Of a stretch of DNA of 64,000 bases, positions 25,613 to 32,978 are shown piece by piece. The notes under the pieces are model-generated. The model saw nothing but the letters and a program-made list of their open reading frames with translations, had not been told where the DNA came from and made no database searches. How positions within the stretch are numbered: the first letter of the stretch is position 1; each line of letters starts with the position of its first letter. The DNA comes from Jannaschia sp. S6380 (GTDB lineage Bacteria > Pseudomonadota > Alphaproteobacteria > Rhodobacterales > Rhodobacteraceae), in contig NZ_JALKAS010000001.1 of assembly GCF_023015695.1 (NCBI RefSeq), positions 1,488,001 to 1,552,000 of the forward strand. The letters run 5' to 3'. Made by a program: the position numbers and the translations under genes.

Positions 25613-25960
25613 ATGAGCCGCGAAGATTTCACGAACGACTGGGTTCCCTACCGTGACGCATTGCTCAGCCGCTATCCCAAGCTGACCGATGCCGATCTGG
25701 AGGATGCCGACGGATCGACGGCCGAACTGGCGCGCCTGATCGCCGGGCGTCAGGGGATCGAGCCGGGCGACGCGCAGCAGGACCTACACGAATTCCTGGC
25801 CGGGCCGATGCCGGCCGACGCCTATTCGGACCCGACGCATGACAATGCCGCCGTCCTTGAAAGCAAGGCCTACGTCCCCGCGGGCGAGGACCCGCTGGCC
25901 GACGACCGACGCTTCGGCGACGACGATACCGAAGCGAACCCCGTGGGGCGGGACCGATGA
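25613..25960 (+). CDS. Acidic small protein with CsbD-like N-terminus
   Basis: Protein of 115 residues, strongly acidic and soluble. Residues 6-45 (FTNDWVPYRDALLSRYPKLT then DADLEDADGSTAELARLI) resemble by eye the CsbD-type stress-protein helices (W-x-K-x-K-x-x-W-x-K-LTD-DDL-x-x-x-x-G). The C-terminal half (DDRRFGDDDTEANPVGRDR) looks disordered. GAGGAGG precedes the ATG by 6 bases. It is coupled to a periplasmic protein gene by a 4-bp overlap. The CsbD link is tentative and function is unknown. Confidence 0.72.
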   Translation: MSREDFTNDWVPYRDALLSRYPKLTDADLEDADGSTAELARLIAGRQGIEPGDAQQDLHEFLAGPMPADAYSDPTHDNAAVLESKAYVPAGEDPLADDRRFGDDDTEANPVGRDR

Positions 25961-26352
25961 CGGGCCGGCGCGTCCTTGCGGCGCTTCTGCTGACGGCCGG
26001 CCTCGCCACGCCGGCGGCGGCAACGCACCTGATCGACCTGACCACACGCTACAATCCGGAAATCCTGTGGTTCGACGCACCGAATACGACGTCGATCGGC
26101 CAAGCCCGCGTGCGTATCGTGTTCGACGGCCATGTCGGTGCGGCGGCGCTGACACCGAACCAGTATTGGCGCTATGCCGGTTTCTACAAGGCGCATATGG
26201 CGCGGCTGGCCTTGCGCATGCCGGTCTCGCGCGCGGAACCGCGGGCGCGATATGCCGCTTTTCACGATGTCGCCCGGATCTATCCGCTGCTGCGCGTATC
26301 CGGCTTCGATCTGGAAGATCTGGACGGCGGGCGCTTGCTGCCCGACCTGTAG
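25957..26352 (+). CDS. Secreted small protein, unknown function
   Basis: Protein of 131 residues with a signal peptide (MTGRRVLAALLLTAGLATPA, cleavage after AAA-T). The mature region is aromatic and Arg-rich (THLIDLTTRYNPEILWFDAP, ALTPNQYWRYAGFYKAHMAR), with no Cys and no motif I recognise. Its ATG overlaps the stop of the CsbD-like gene (ATGA). The stop lies 10 bases from the end of the convergent DUF1330 gene. Confidence 0.72.
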   Translation: MTGRRVLAALLLTAGLATPAAATHLIDLTTRYNPEILWFDAPNTTSIGQARVRIVFDGHVGAAALTPNQYWRYAGFYKAHMARLALRMPVSRAEPRARYAAFHDVARIYPLLRVSGFDLEDLDGGRLLPDL

Positions 26353-26361
26353 GACCGCTTT

Positions 26362-26649
26362 CTACACGCCTTCCAGCAGGATAATCTGCGCGTCCCCGGC
26401 ACCCTCCCTATGGGCCCGGGCCGCCTGATATTCCGGCGAGTCGTAGCAGGCCTGCGCCGCCTCCAGGCTATCGAACTCGATGATGACGTTCCGCGGTCGG
26501 CTCTCTCCTTCCAGTCCGACGACGCGCCCCCCGCGTGCCAGAACGCGGGCGCCGTGCTTCTCGAACGCCTCCGTCGCGCCCGTGGCATAGAGGGCATAGG
26601 GATCGGGATCGGTGACCGTGACATGCGCGATCCAATAGGCTTTGGGCAT
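26362..26649 (-). CDS. DUF1330 dimeric alpha/beta-barrel protein
   Basis: Protein of 95 residues. MPKAYWIAHVTVTDPDPYAL opens it and the conserved VIIEFDSLEAAQACYDSPEY marks the DUF1330 family, a ferredoxin-like dimeric alpha-beta barrel. Function is unknown. It diverges from preT, and the 84-base gap holds the TTTACCG palindrome also found upstream of the beta-ureidopropionase-type gene. It may therefore be co-regulated with pyrimidine degradation (inference). Confidence 0.9.
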   Translation of the reverse strand: MPKAYWIAHVTVTDPDPYALYATGATEAFEKHGARVLARGGRVVGLEGESRPRNVIIEFDSLEAAQACYDSPEYQAARAHREGAGDAQIILLEGV

Positions 26650-26670
26650 CGGTTCTCATCCTGCTGAAAT

Positions 26671-26687
26671 TTTACCGTTTGATAAAA
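26671..26687. promoter_or_regulatory. RutR-like operator upstream of preT
   Basis: TTTACCGTTTGATAAAA reads as an imperfect palindrome (TTTACCG with TTGATAAA). It matches the motif at 31466 at most positions; the shared form is TTTACCG-WW-YGRTMAAA. It sits between DUF1330 and preT and overlaps a possible -35 box TTGATA (26679-26684). Binding by the RutR-like protein encoded at 30748-31359 is inferred; E. coli RutR prefers a related TTGACCA-NN-TGGTCAA palindrome. Confidence 0.55.
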
Positions 26688-26733
26688 AATCATCCCGTGC
26701 CACTCTGTCCACGAAAAACGACGGGAGAGAGCG

Positions 26734-28059
26734 ATGACCGAAGCCATGCGCCTTGACGGGATCCGCGCCGGACGACTGGGCCCCGAGGATCTGGCCCGGA
26801 ACTTCGACGACCTGCATCCACCGCTTGACCGGCACGAGGCGCTGGTTGCCGCCGACCGCTGCTATTTCTGCCACGACGCGCCCTGCGTCACGGCCTGCCC
26901 CACCGATATCGACATCCCGCTCTTCATCCGCCAGATCGCCACCGGCATGCCCGAGGCCGCGGCCAAGACGATCTTCGACCAGAACATCCTTGGCGGTATG
27001 TGCGCCCGTGTCTGCCCGACCGAAACGCTTTGCGAGGAGGTCTGCGTCCGCGAGGTGGCCGAGGGCAAACCCGTCGAGATCGGTCGCCTGCAGCGGCACG
27101 CGACCGACAGCATGATGCAGGCGGGCGAACACCCCTATACCCGCGCGCCCGACACCGGACGCCACGTCGCGGTCGTGGGGGCGGGCCCTGCCGGACTGGC
27201 CTGCGCGCACCGGCTGGCGATGCTGGGCCATTCCGTCACCATGTATGACGCGCGCCCCAAGCCGGGCGGCCTGAATGAATACGGCATCGCCCAATACAAG
27301 ACGCCCGACAATTTCGCCCAGGCCGAGGTCGACTGGCTCCTCAAGATCGGTGGCATCACCGTCGAGACGGGCCGCGCGATCGGCGACGGCCTGACGCTGG
27401 AGGATCTGCGCGACCGCTTCGATGCCGTCTTCCTTGGGATCGGACTGGGCGGGGTCGGCGCCCTAGGGCTCGAGGGCGAGGCGGCCACCGGATGCGAAAA
27501 CGCGGTCGATTTCATCGCCGCGCTGCGCCAGGCGCCGGACCTGACGCAACTGCCCGTTGGTCGCCACGTCATCGTGATAGGCGGCGGCATGACGGCCGTC
27601 GACGCCGCGGTCCAGTCCAAGCTTCTGGGCGCGGAGACGGTCACGATCGCCTATCGCCGCGACCGCGACCGCATGCCCGCCAGCCGGTGGGAACAGGATC
27701 TGGCCGCTACGCACGGCGTACGGCTGATGTTCGGGTTGGTGCCGCAGGCACTGCACGGCGACGACCGGTTGCGCGAGGTGGAACTCGCCTATGTCGACGC
27801 GAACATGGCGCCCACGGGCGAGACGCAGCGCCTGCCCGCCGATCAGCTATTCCGCGCCATCGGGCAAAAGCTCGTGGCCGTCGAGGGGTTGGCATTGGAC
27901 GGCGGCAAGATCGCCGTGACCGGCGCCGGCCAAACCAGCCTCACGGGGGTCTGGGCCGGGGGCGACTGCGCGATGGGCGGCGAGGATCTGACCGTCACCG
28001 CCGTCGCCGAGGGGCGCGATGCCGCCATGGACATTCACGCCCGGCTGGGGTTGTCCTGA
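26734..28059 (+). CDS. preT: NAD-dependent dihydropyrimidine dehydrogenase, subunit PreT
   Basis: Electron-transfer subunit of 441 residues that passes electrons between NAD(H) and PreA in uracil/thymine reduction. The N-terminal helical domain holds the iron-sulfur cysteines (CYFCHDAPCVTACPTDID, then GGMCARVCPTETLCEEVC). The FAD motif is VAVVGAGPAGLACAHRLAML (residues about 146-165), and the NAD(P) motif is VIVIGGGMTAVDAAVQSKLL. The C-terminal WAGGDCAMGGEDLTVTAVAE closes the FAD site. It is followed by a DedA gene and then preA, so the PreT-PreA pair is split, unlike E. coli. A RutR-like operator lies upstream. Confidence 0.95.
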   Translation: MTEAMRLDGIRAGRLGPEDLARNFDDLHPPLDRHEALVAADRCYFCHDAPCVTACPTDIDIPLFIRQIATGMPEAAAKTIFDQNILGGMCARVCPTETLCEEVCVREVAEGKPVEIGRLQRHATDSMMQAGEHPYTRAPDTGRHVAVVGAGPAGLACAHRLAMLGHSVTMYDARPKPGGLNEYGIAQYKTPDNFAQAEVDWLLKIGGITVETGRAIGDGLTLEDLRDRFDAVFLGIGLGGVGALGLEGEAATGCENAVDFIAALRQAPDLTQLPVGRHVIVIGGGMTAVDAAVQSKLLGAETVTIAYRRDRDRMPASRWEQDLAATHGVRLMFGLVPQALHGDDRLREVELAYVDANMAPTGETQRLPADQLFRAIGQKLVAVEGLALDGGKIAVTGAGQTSLTGVWAGGDCAMGGEDLTVTAVAEGRDAAMDIHARLGLS

Positions 28060-28091
28060 CATGCGGATGACGTTTCGCATCGGAGGGAACG

Positions 28092-28613
28092 TTGCAGGAC
28101 CATATCGACGCAACCCTCCTCTTCGTCTCCGAACATCGGATCTGGGTCCTGCCGATCGCCTTCCTGCTGGCCATGGCCGAGACGACGGTGATCGTTGCCC
28201 TGTTCGTGCCGGCGACGGCGATCCTGGTGGGCATCGGCGGCCTCGTCGCGGCGGGGTCGGTGGACTTCCTGCCGCTGTTCCTCGGTGCCGCGGCTGGTGC
28301 CATTTCGGGGTCTATCCTGTCGTGGTGGATCGGCCGGCGATACGGGCCCGACATCCTGGACGTGGCGCCCCTGCGCCGAAGGCGGGCCGCCCTGGACCGG
28401 GCACGTGCGGCGGCCAATCGCTGGGGCGCCGGCGCGATCCTTCTGGGGCACTTCCTGGGCCCGGTCCGTGCCGTGCTGTTCACGTTCGTCGGCATGTCCG
28501 GCGTCTCGCTTCGCCGGTTCCTGCCCATCACTATCCTGGGGGCAACGGTCTGGGCCATGGCGGCGCCCATGGCCGGGCAACTGGGCGGACTTGCCCTGAC
28601 GCGCTTCTTCTGA
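28092..28613 (+). CDS. DedA-family membrane protein (TTG start)
   Basis: Inner-membrane protein of 173 residues with about four to five helices. DedA hallmarks are visible: an acidic residue in the first helix (LAMAETTVIVALFVPATAIL) and the re-entrant-like GHFLGPVRAVLFTFVGMSGV with its conserved Gly-Pro-x-Arg. The family includes undecaprenyl-phosphate flippases and proton-dependent transporters. The best start is TTG at 28092, five bases after GGAGG; no ATG start preserves the conserved N-terminus. It is placed between preT and preA, 27 bases before preA, an unusual interruption with no known metabolic reason. Confidence 0.85.
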   Translation: MQDHIDATLLFVSEHRIWVLPIAFLLAMAETTVIVALFVPATAILVGIGGLVAAGSVDFLPLFLGAAAGAISGSILSWWIGRRYGPDILDVAPLRRRRAALDRARAAANRWGAGAILLGHFLGPVRAVLFTFVGMSGVSLRRFLPITILGATVWAMAAPMAGQLGGLALTRFF

Positions 28614-28640
28614 CCCCCATTCCCAGCCGGAGGACCTGAC

Positions 28641-29945
28641 ATGGCCGATCTCTCCACCAGTTTCGTGGGCATCAAGTCGCCGAACCCGTTCTGGCTCGCC
28701 TCCGCGCCGCCCACGGACAAGGAATACAACGTCCGCCGCGCGTTCGAGGCCGGTTGGGGTGGCGTCGTATGGAAGACGCTGGGCGCCGAGGGGCCGCCGG
28801 TCGTCAACGTCAACGGCCCACGCTATGGCGCGATCTACGGGGCCGATCGCCGGCTGCTGGGTCTCAACAACATCGAGCTGATCACCGACCGCCCGCTGGA
28901 GGTGAATCTACGCGAGATGAAGGTGGTCAAGCGCGATTTCCCGGATCGGGCGCTGATCGCCTCGATCATGGTGCCCTGCGAGGAGGAGGCCTGGCGCGCG
29001 ATCCTGCCGAAGGTCGAGGAGACCGGTGCCGACGGGATCGAGCTGAATTTCGGCTGCCCCCACGGCATGTCCGAGCGCGGCATGGGTGCCGCCGTCGGCC
29101 AAGTGCCTGAGTATATCGAGATGGTGACCCGCTGGTGCAAGCAGTACAGCCGCATGCCCGTCATCGTGAAGCTGACCCCCAACATCACCGACGTGCGCAA
29201 GCCCGCGGCCGCGGCCAAGCGCGGCGGCGCGGATGCGGTGAGCCTGATCAACACGATCAACTCGATCACCTCGGTCGATCTGGACATGATGGCGCCGCAG
29301 CCGACGATCGACGGCAAGGGCAGCCATGGCGGCTATTGCGGCCCGGCGGTCAAGCCGATCGCCTTGTCGATGGTGTCCGAGATCGCCCGGGACCCCGAGA
29401 CGCGCGGCCTGCCGATCAGCGGGATCGGCGGCATCACCACCTGGCGCGACGCGGCCGAGTTCATCGCCCTCGGGGCGGGCAACGTGCAGGTCTGCACGGC
29501 TGCCATGACCTACGGCTTCAAGATCATCGACGAGATGACGGCGGGTCTCGGCCGCTGGATGGACGAGAAGGGGCACGCTTCGGTCGAGGCGATCGTCGGG
29601 CGGGCGGTGCCGAACGTGACCGACTGGCAGTATCTGAACCTGAACTACGTCGCCAAGGCGCGGATCGATCAGGATCTCTGCATCTCCTGCGGCCGGTGCT
29701 TTGCCGCGTGCGAGGACACGTCGCATCAGGCGATCGCGATGTCGTCCGACCGGGTCTTCACCGTGATCGACGAGGAATGCGTGGCCTGCAACCTGTGCGT
29801 CGACGTCTGCCCGGTCGAAGGATGCATCGACATGGTGGCACTCGAACCCGGCCAGACCGATCCGCGCACCGGTCGTGTCGTCGCGGCCGAACCTGCGGAC
29901 TGGACCACGCATCCCAACAATCCGGCGGCGGTCGCCGCCGAGTAG
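28641..29945 (+). CDS. preA: NAD-dependent dihydropyrimidine dehydrogenase, catalytic subunit PreA
   Basis: Flavoprotein of 434 residues that reduces uracil and thymine to the dihydro forms. Residues 1-330 form a dihydroorotate-dehydrogenase-type FMN barrel (KSPNPFWLASAPPTDKEYNV, GIELNFGCPHGMSERGMG, ISGIGGITTWRDAAEFIALG). The C-terminus holds two 4Fe-4S motifs: CISCGRCFAACEDTSH and CVACNLCVDVCPVEGC. This is the PreA/PydA architecture. It completes the first step of the reductive pathway whose second and third enzymes lie at 35397 and 31497. Its stop abuts that of the convergent Hint-domain gene. Confidence 0.96.
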   Translation: MADLSTSFVGIKSPNPFWLASAPPTDKEYNVRRAFEAGWGGVVWKTLGAEGPPVVNVNGPRYGAIYGADRRLLGLNNIELITDRPLEVNLREMKVVKRDFPDRALIASIMVPCEEEAWRAILPKVEETGADGIELNFGCPHGMSERGMGAAVGQVPEYIEMVTRWCKQYSRMPVIVKLTPNITDVRKPAAAAKRGGADAVSLINTINSITSVDLDMMAPQPTIDGKGSHGGYCGPAVKPIALSMVSEIARDPETRGLPISGIGGITTWRDAAEFIALGAGNVQVCTAAMTYGFKIIDEMTAGLGRWMDEKGHASVEAIVGRAVPNVTDWQYLNLNYVAKARIDQDLCISCGRCFAACEDTSHQAIAMSSDRVFTVIDEECVACNLCVDVCPVEGCIDMVALEPGQTDPRTGRVVAAEPADWTTHPNNPAAVAAE

Positions 29946-30692
29946 TCAGTGGGCCCGCGCCGACCGCGGCACCCCGGCCAGGCATGGCGGCGCGACCCCG
30001 CCCATGCCCGCCAACGCCCGGCGCAGCAGATCGGCGGCCTCCCCATCCGTCAGGGTGGCGTGGGGGGCGCCGTCCCGCCGGGCACCACTGGAAGGTCCGT
30101 CGTTGCGCGTCGCGCGCGGTGTGGCCAGCCAAAGGCCTTCGACACGGATGGCCGGATCGTTCCGCAACTGCGGATGCAGCGCAATCAGGCGGCCCCTGGC
30201 ACGTGCCGGTCGGACGCCGGGCCACCGTGCCGCCGACATGGTGCCGACAGGCACCATTGCCACGTCACGGCCGGTCGCGACCTCGACCAGGGGGCCGGTG
30301 ACGGCGATGCGGTGATCGGCACGCAGGCCGATAGGGCGCAGATTGCCGAAGGCCCCCGCTTCGAGCCGTATCCAGTCCGCCTGCCACCAAGGCGGCGACC
30401 AGGTCGGCACCGCATCCCGGCGCAGCGTGACGGACCCGTCCAGCGTCAGGACGGCATCGCCGCTTCGCAGATCGTCGACCCGAACGGTGCCTTCCGGCGT
30501 GCAGACGAGGGCACCGGACGCAACGAGGATCGGCGCGGCCGCCGGGCCGCTGCGCGCGGCACCCTGTGTGGCGCCACCGGACTCGACGGGCGGAGGGGGC
30601 TGCGAAACGGGTCCGTCCAGCGCGTGGACGTCATGCATCCCGCGCCCGGTTCCGTCCCCCGTGGGGGAGAATATCTTCCATCCACGCTGCAT
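29946..30692 (-). CDS. Hint-domain protein lacking the nucleophilic cysteine
   Basis: Protein of 248 residues. The central part has a Hedgehog/intein (Hint) fold pattern: TPEGTVRVDDLRSGDAVLTL matches the usual TxxGxxxVExLxxGDxVxT. LRADHRIAVTGPLVEVATGR keeps the conserved His of the block that normally reads SPQHRV. The Cys expected at the start of the domain (CFxxGT) is replaced; the sequence there is ILVASGALVC. Self-splicing or cleavage is therefore doubtful. Such Hint proteins are common in Rhodobacteraceae, often tied to repeat toxins, but this one stands alone, 55 bases downstream of rutR. Confidence 0.75.
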   Translation of the reverse strand: MQRGWKIFSPTGDGTGRGMHDVHALDGPVSQPPPPVESGGATQGAARSGPAAAPILVASGALVCTPEGTVRVDDLRSGDAVLTLDGSVTLRRDAVPTWSPPWWQADWIRLEAGAFGNLRPIGLRADHRIAVTGPLVEVATGRDVAMVPVGTMSAARWPGVRPARARGRLIALHPQLRNDPAIRVEGLWLATPRATRNDGPSSGARRDGAPHATLTDGEAADLLRRALAGMGGVAPPCLAGVPRSARAH

Positions 30693-30747
30693 GTCCGATC
30701 CCGTTTTCCGGCACGGACTGGTCTAGGGAGCCGTCGTTGCGAGAGTC

Positions 30748-31359
30748 TTAAGGAGTCAGCAGTCGCGTAAAATGCGTCGTAAGATGCGCCTCCGCCTCAG
30801 CCCAGGGGTCGCGATCGGGGCCCAGGACGGCACGGACCTGGACGTCGAAATCGGCATAGTGCTGCGTCAACGCCCAGATCGAGAAGATCAGGTGATGCGG
30901 ATCGGATGGCGCAAGCCGCCCGCGCGCCATCCAGCCGGCTATGACACCTGCGCGCCCGTCCACGAGGCGTTTCAGGTCGACCGAAAGCGCATCGCCCAGC
31001 CGGGGCGCCCCGTGCAGGATCTCGCCTGCAAAAAGCCGGCTCTCGCGCGGATGGTCCCGGGCCAGCCGCAGCTTGCGGCGCACGTATTCCAGCATCTCGC
31101 GCAGCGGCTCGCCCTGGGGATCCAGCGCGCGCAACGGGTCGAGCCAGGTATCCAGCACAAGGTCGAGAAGGGCGCGGAAGATCGCCTCCTTCGACGCGAA
31201 ATAATAGAGCAGGTTCGGCTTCGACAGACCGGCCTGCCGCGCGATGCCGTCCAGCGTGGCGCCGCGGAACCCTTCGGCCGCGAAGACGTCCAGACCCGCC
31301 TCCAGGATGCGCAGCCGTCGATCCCGCTGGATGCGTGTGGGGCCGTCATCCTTGGCCAT
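30748..31359 (-). CDS. rutR: RutR-like TetR-family pyrimidine regulator
   Basis: Regulator of 203 residues. The N-terminal HTH is LRILEAGLDVFAAEGFRGAT then GIARQAGLSKPNLLYYFASK, and the ligand-binding domain includes the RutR-typical DHPRESRLFAGEILHGAP and DPHHLIFSIWALTQHYADFD. In E. coli RutR senses uracil or thymine and controls pyrimidine use. Here it diverges from the beta-ureidopropionase-type gene. A 17-bp palindrome lies in that gap and again before preT, giving a coherent regulon. The start at 31359 is chosen because GGGGAGGGG precedes it; the frame is open to 31434. Confidence 0.88.
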   Translation of the reverse strand: MAKDDGPTRIQRDRRLRILEAGLDVFAAEGFRGATLDGIARQAGLSKPNLLYYFASKEAIFRALLDLVLDTWLDPLRALDPQGEPLREMLEYVRRKLRLARDHPRESRLFAGEILHGAPRLGDALSVDLKRLVDGRAGVIAGWMARGRLAPSDPHHLIFSIWALTQHYADFDVQVRAVLGPDRDPWAEAEAHLTTHFTRLLTP

Positions 31360-31465
31360 GGTCCCCTCCCCCGGTGCGGCGCGGGCCATGGCGGACCCGT
31401 GCATGGATGCCGGCGGCCGGGTCGGCGTGGGCATTGACTGGTTTCCGACCCGTGATAGCGTCGGT

Positions 31466-31482
31466 TTTACCGAACGGTCAAA
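31466..31482. promoter_or_regulatory. RutR-like operator upstream of the hydrolase gene
   Basis: TTTACCGAACGGTCAAA is a near-perfect palindrome (TTTACCG-AA-CGGTCAAA, one mismatch between arms). It lies 14 bases upstream of the ATG at 31497 in the gap shared with the divergent RutR-like gene. The right arm GGTCAA equals the E. coli RutR half-site. Its position downstream of TTGACT (31434) suggests repression by blocking transcription. Repressor identity is inferred. Confidence 0.62.
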
Positions 31483-31496
31483 TTATCGGGGGACAC

Positions 31497-32747
31497 ATGG
31501 CAGCCGCAGGTGAGAACCTACGCATCGACGCGGACCGGCTGTGGGACAGCCTGATGGAGATGGCCCGGATCGGGCCGGGCGTGGCCGGCGGCAACAATCG
31601 TCAGACCTTGACCGATGCCGATGGCGAGGGGCGTGCGCGGTTCCAGAAATGGTGCGAGGAGGCGGGCATGACCATGGGTGTCGATCGTATCGGCAACATG
31701 TTCGCCACCCGCGACGGCACCGACCCGGACGCCCTTCCGGTCTATGTCGGCAGCCATCTCGACACACAGCCGACGGGCGGCAAATATGACGGGGTGCTGG
31801 GCGTGCTCGGCGGGCTGGAACTGGTCCGCACGCTGAACGACCTGAACATCCGCACCAGGCACCCCATCGTCGTCACCAACTGGACGAACGAGGAGGGCAC
31901 CCGCTTCGCCCCCGCCATGCTGGCCTCCGGCGTCTTCGCAGGCGTGCATACTCAGGACTGGGCCGAGGACAAGACCGATGCCGAGGGCAAGCGCTTCGGC
32001 GACGAGCTGGACCGGATCGGCTGGCGCGGCGACGAGGCGGTCGGCGCCCGCAAGATGCACGCGATGTTCGAGCTTCATATCGAGCAGGGTCCCATCCTGG
32101 AGGCCAAAGGGTGCGAGATCGGCGTCGTCACGCATGGTCAGGGCCTCAGCTGGACGCAGGTGACCGTCACCGGCAAGGAGAGCCATACCGGGTCCACGCC
32201 CATGCCGATGCGGCGAAACGCCGGGCTGGCCATGGCGCGCATCCTGCTGGAAGTCGAGGAGATTGCCCTGTCGCACGCGCCCCACGCCGTCGGGGCCGCA
32301 GGCCATATCGAGGTACATCCGAACTCGCGCAACGTGATCCCGGGGCGCGCGATCTTCACCGTCGATTTCCGTTCGCCCGACCTTACGGTGATCGAGGATA
32401 TGGAGGCGCGTCTGGACAAGGCCGCACGCCGCATCGCCGAGGAGATGGGGATGCAGGTCGAGCTGGAGAAGGTCGGCGGCTTCGACCCCGTGACCTTCGA
32501 TAAGAACTGCGTCGAGGCTGTCCGCAACGCGGCTGAACGGCTGGGCTACAGCCATATGGACATCATCTCGGGCGCCGGCCACGATGCCTGTTGGATCAAT
32601 CGCGTGGCGCCGACCGCGATGATCATGTGCCCTTGCGTGGACGGCCTGAGCCACAACGAGGCCGAGGAGATCACCAGGGACTGGGCGCGCGCCGGCACCG
32701 ACGTCCTGCTCCATGCCGTGCTCGAGACGGCCGAGGTGGTCGCGTGA
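31497..32747 (+). CDS. hyuC: Beta-ureidopropionase / N-carbamoyl-amino-acid hydrolase
   Basis: Zn-dependent M20-type amidohydrolase of 416 residues that would release beta-alanine, CO2 and ammonia from N-carbamoyl-beta-alanine, the last reductive pyrimidine step. Metal ligands appear in VYVGSHLDTQPTGGKYDG, TNWTNEEGTRFAP and MFELHIEQGPILE; the lid domain has GKESHTGSTPMPMR and the C-terminal SGAGHDACW. Hydantoinase-type carbamoylases and allantoate hydrolases share this fold, but the neighbours (preT, preA, hydA, RutR) favour ureidopropionase. The start is coupled to a RutR-like operator; a small membrane protein overlaps the 3' end. Confidence 0.92.
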   Translation: MAAAGENLRIDADRLWDSLMEMARIGPGVAGGNNRQTLTDADGEGRARFQKWCEEAGMTMGVDRIGNMFATRDGTDPDALPVYVGSHLDTQPTGGKYDGVLGVLGGLELVRTLNDLNIRTRHPIVVTNWTNEEGTRFAPAMLASGVFAGVHTQDWAEDKTDAEGKRFGDELDRIGWRGDEAVGARKMHAMFELHIEQGPILEAKGCEIGVVTHGQGLSWTQVTVTGKESHTGSTPMPMRRNAGLAMARILLEVEEIALSHAPHAVGAAGHIEVHPNSRNVIPGRAIFTVDFRSPDLTVIEDMEARLDKAARRIAEEMGMQVELEKVGGFDPVTFDKNCVEAVRNAAERLGYSHMDIISGAGHDACWINRVAPTAMIMCPCVDGLSHNEAEEITRDWARAGTDVLLHAVLETAEVVA

Positions 32748-32938
32748 CGGGGCAAATCGCGAAACAGGGGGCGATCTTCGCCGCGATCTTCCTGATCGTG
32801 AACCTGGCCCTCGACGTCTACCGCGCCGGTGGGCTGACCACGGGGGCACTCGCCTCATCGGTGGTGACGACGCTGGTCGCGACCGTACTTTACGTGACGA
32901 TCATCGCGTTCCTGCGACGCCGGGACACGCGGAAATGA
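32744..32938 (+). CDS. Small two-helix membrane protein
   Basis: Protein of 64 residues starting at a GTG that overlaps the hydrolase stop (GTGA), so translation is likely coupled. Two helices (AIFAAIFLIVNLALDVYRAG and SVVTTLVATVLYVTIIAFLR) flank a short Gly/Thr loop, and the C-terminus is basic (RRRDTRK). No family recognised. It could be a helper of the oxidoreductase module that follows 40 bases later, or a relic. Confidence 0.68.
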   Translation: MTGQIAKQGAIFAAIFLIVNLALDVYRAGGLTTGALASSVVTTLVATVLYVTIIAFLRRRDTRK

Positions 32939-32978
32939 TGCGGGCGCGCGCCTCCACCCGGTCGGCCGGTCCGACCGA

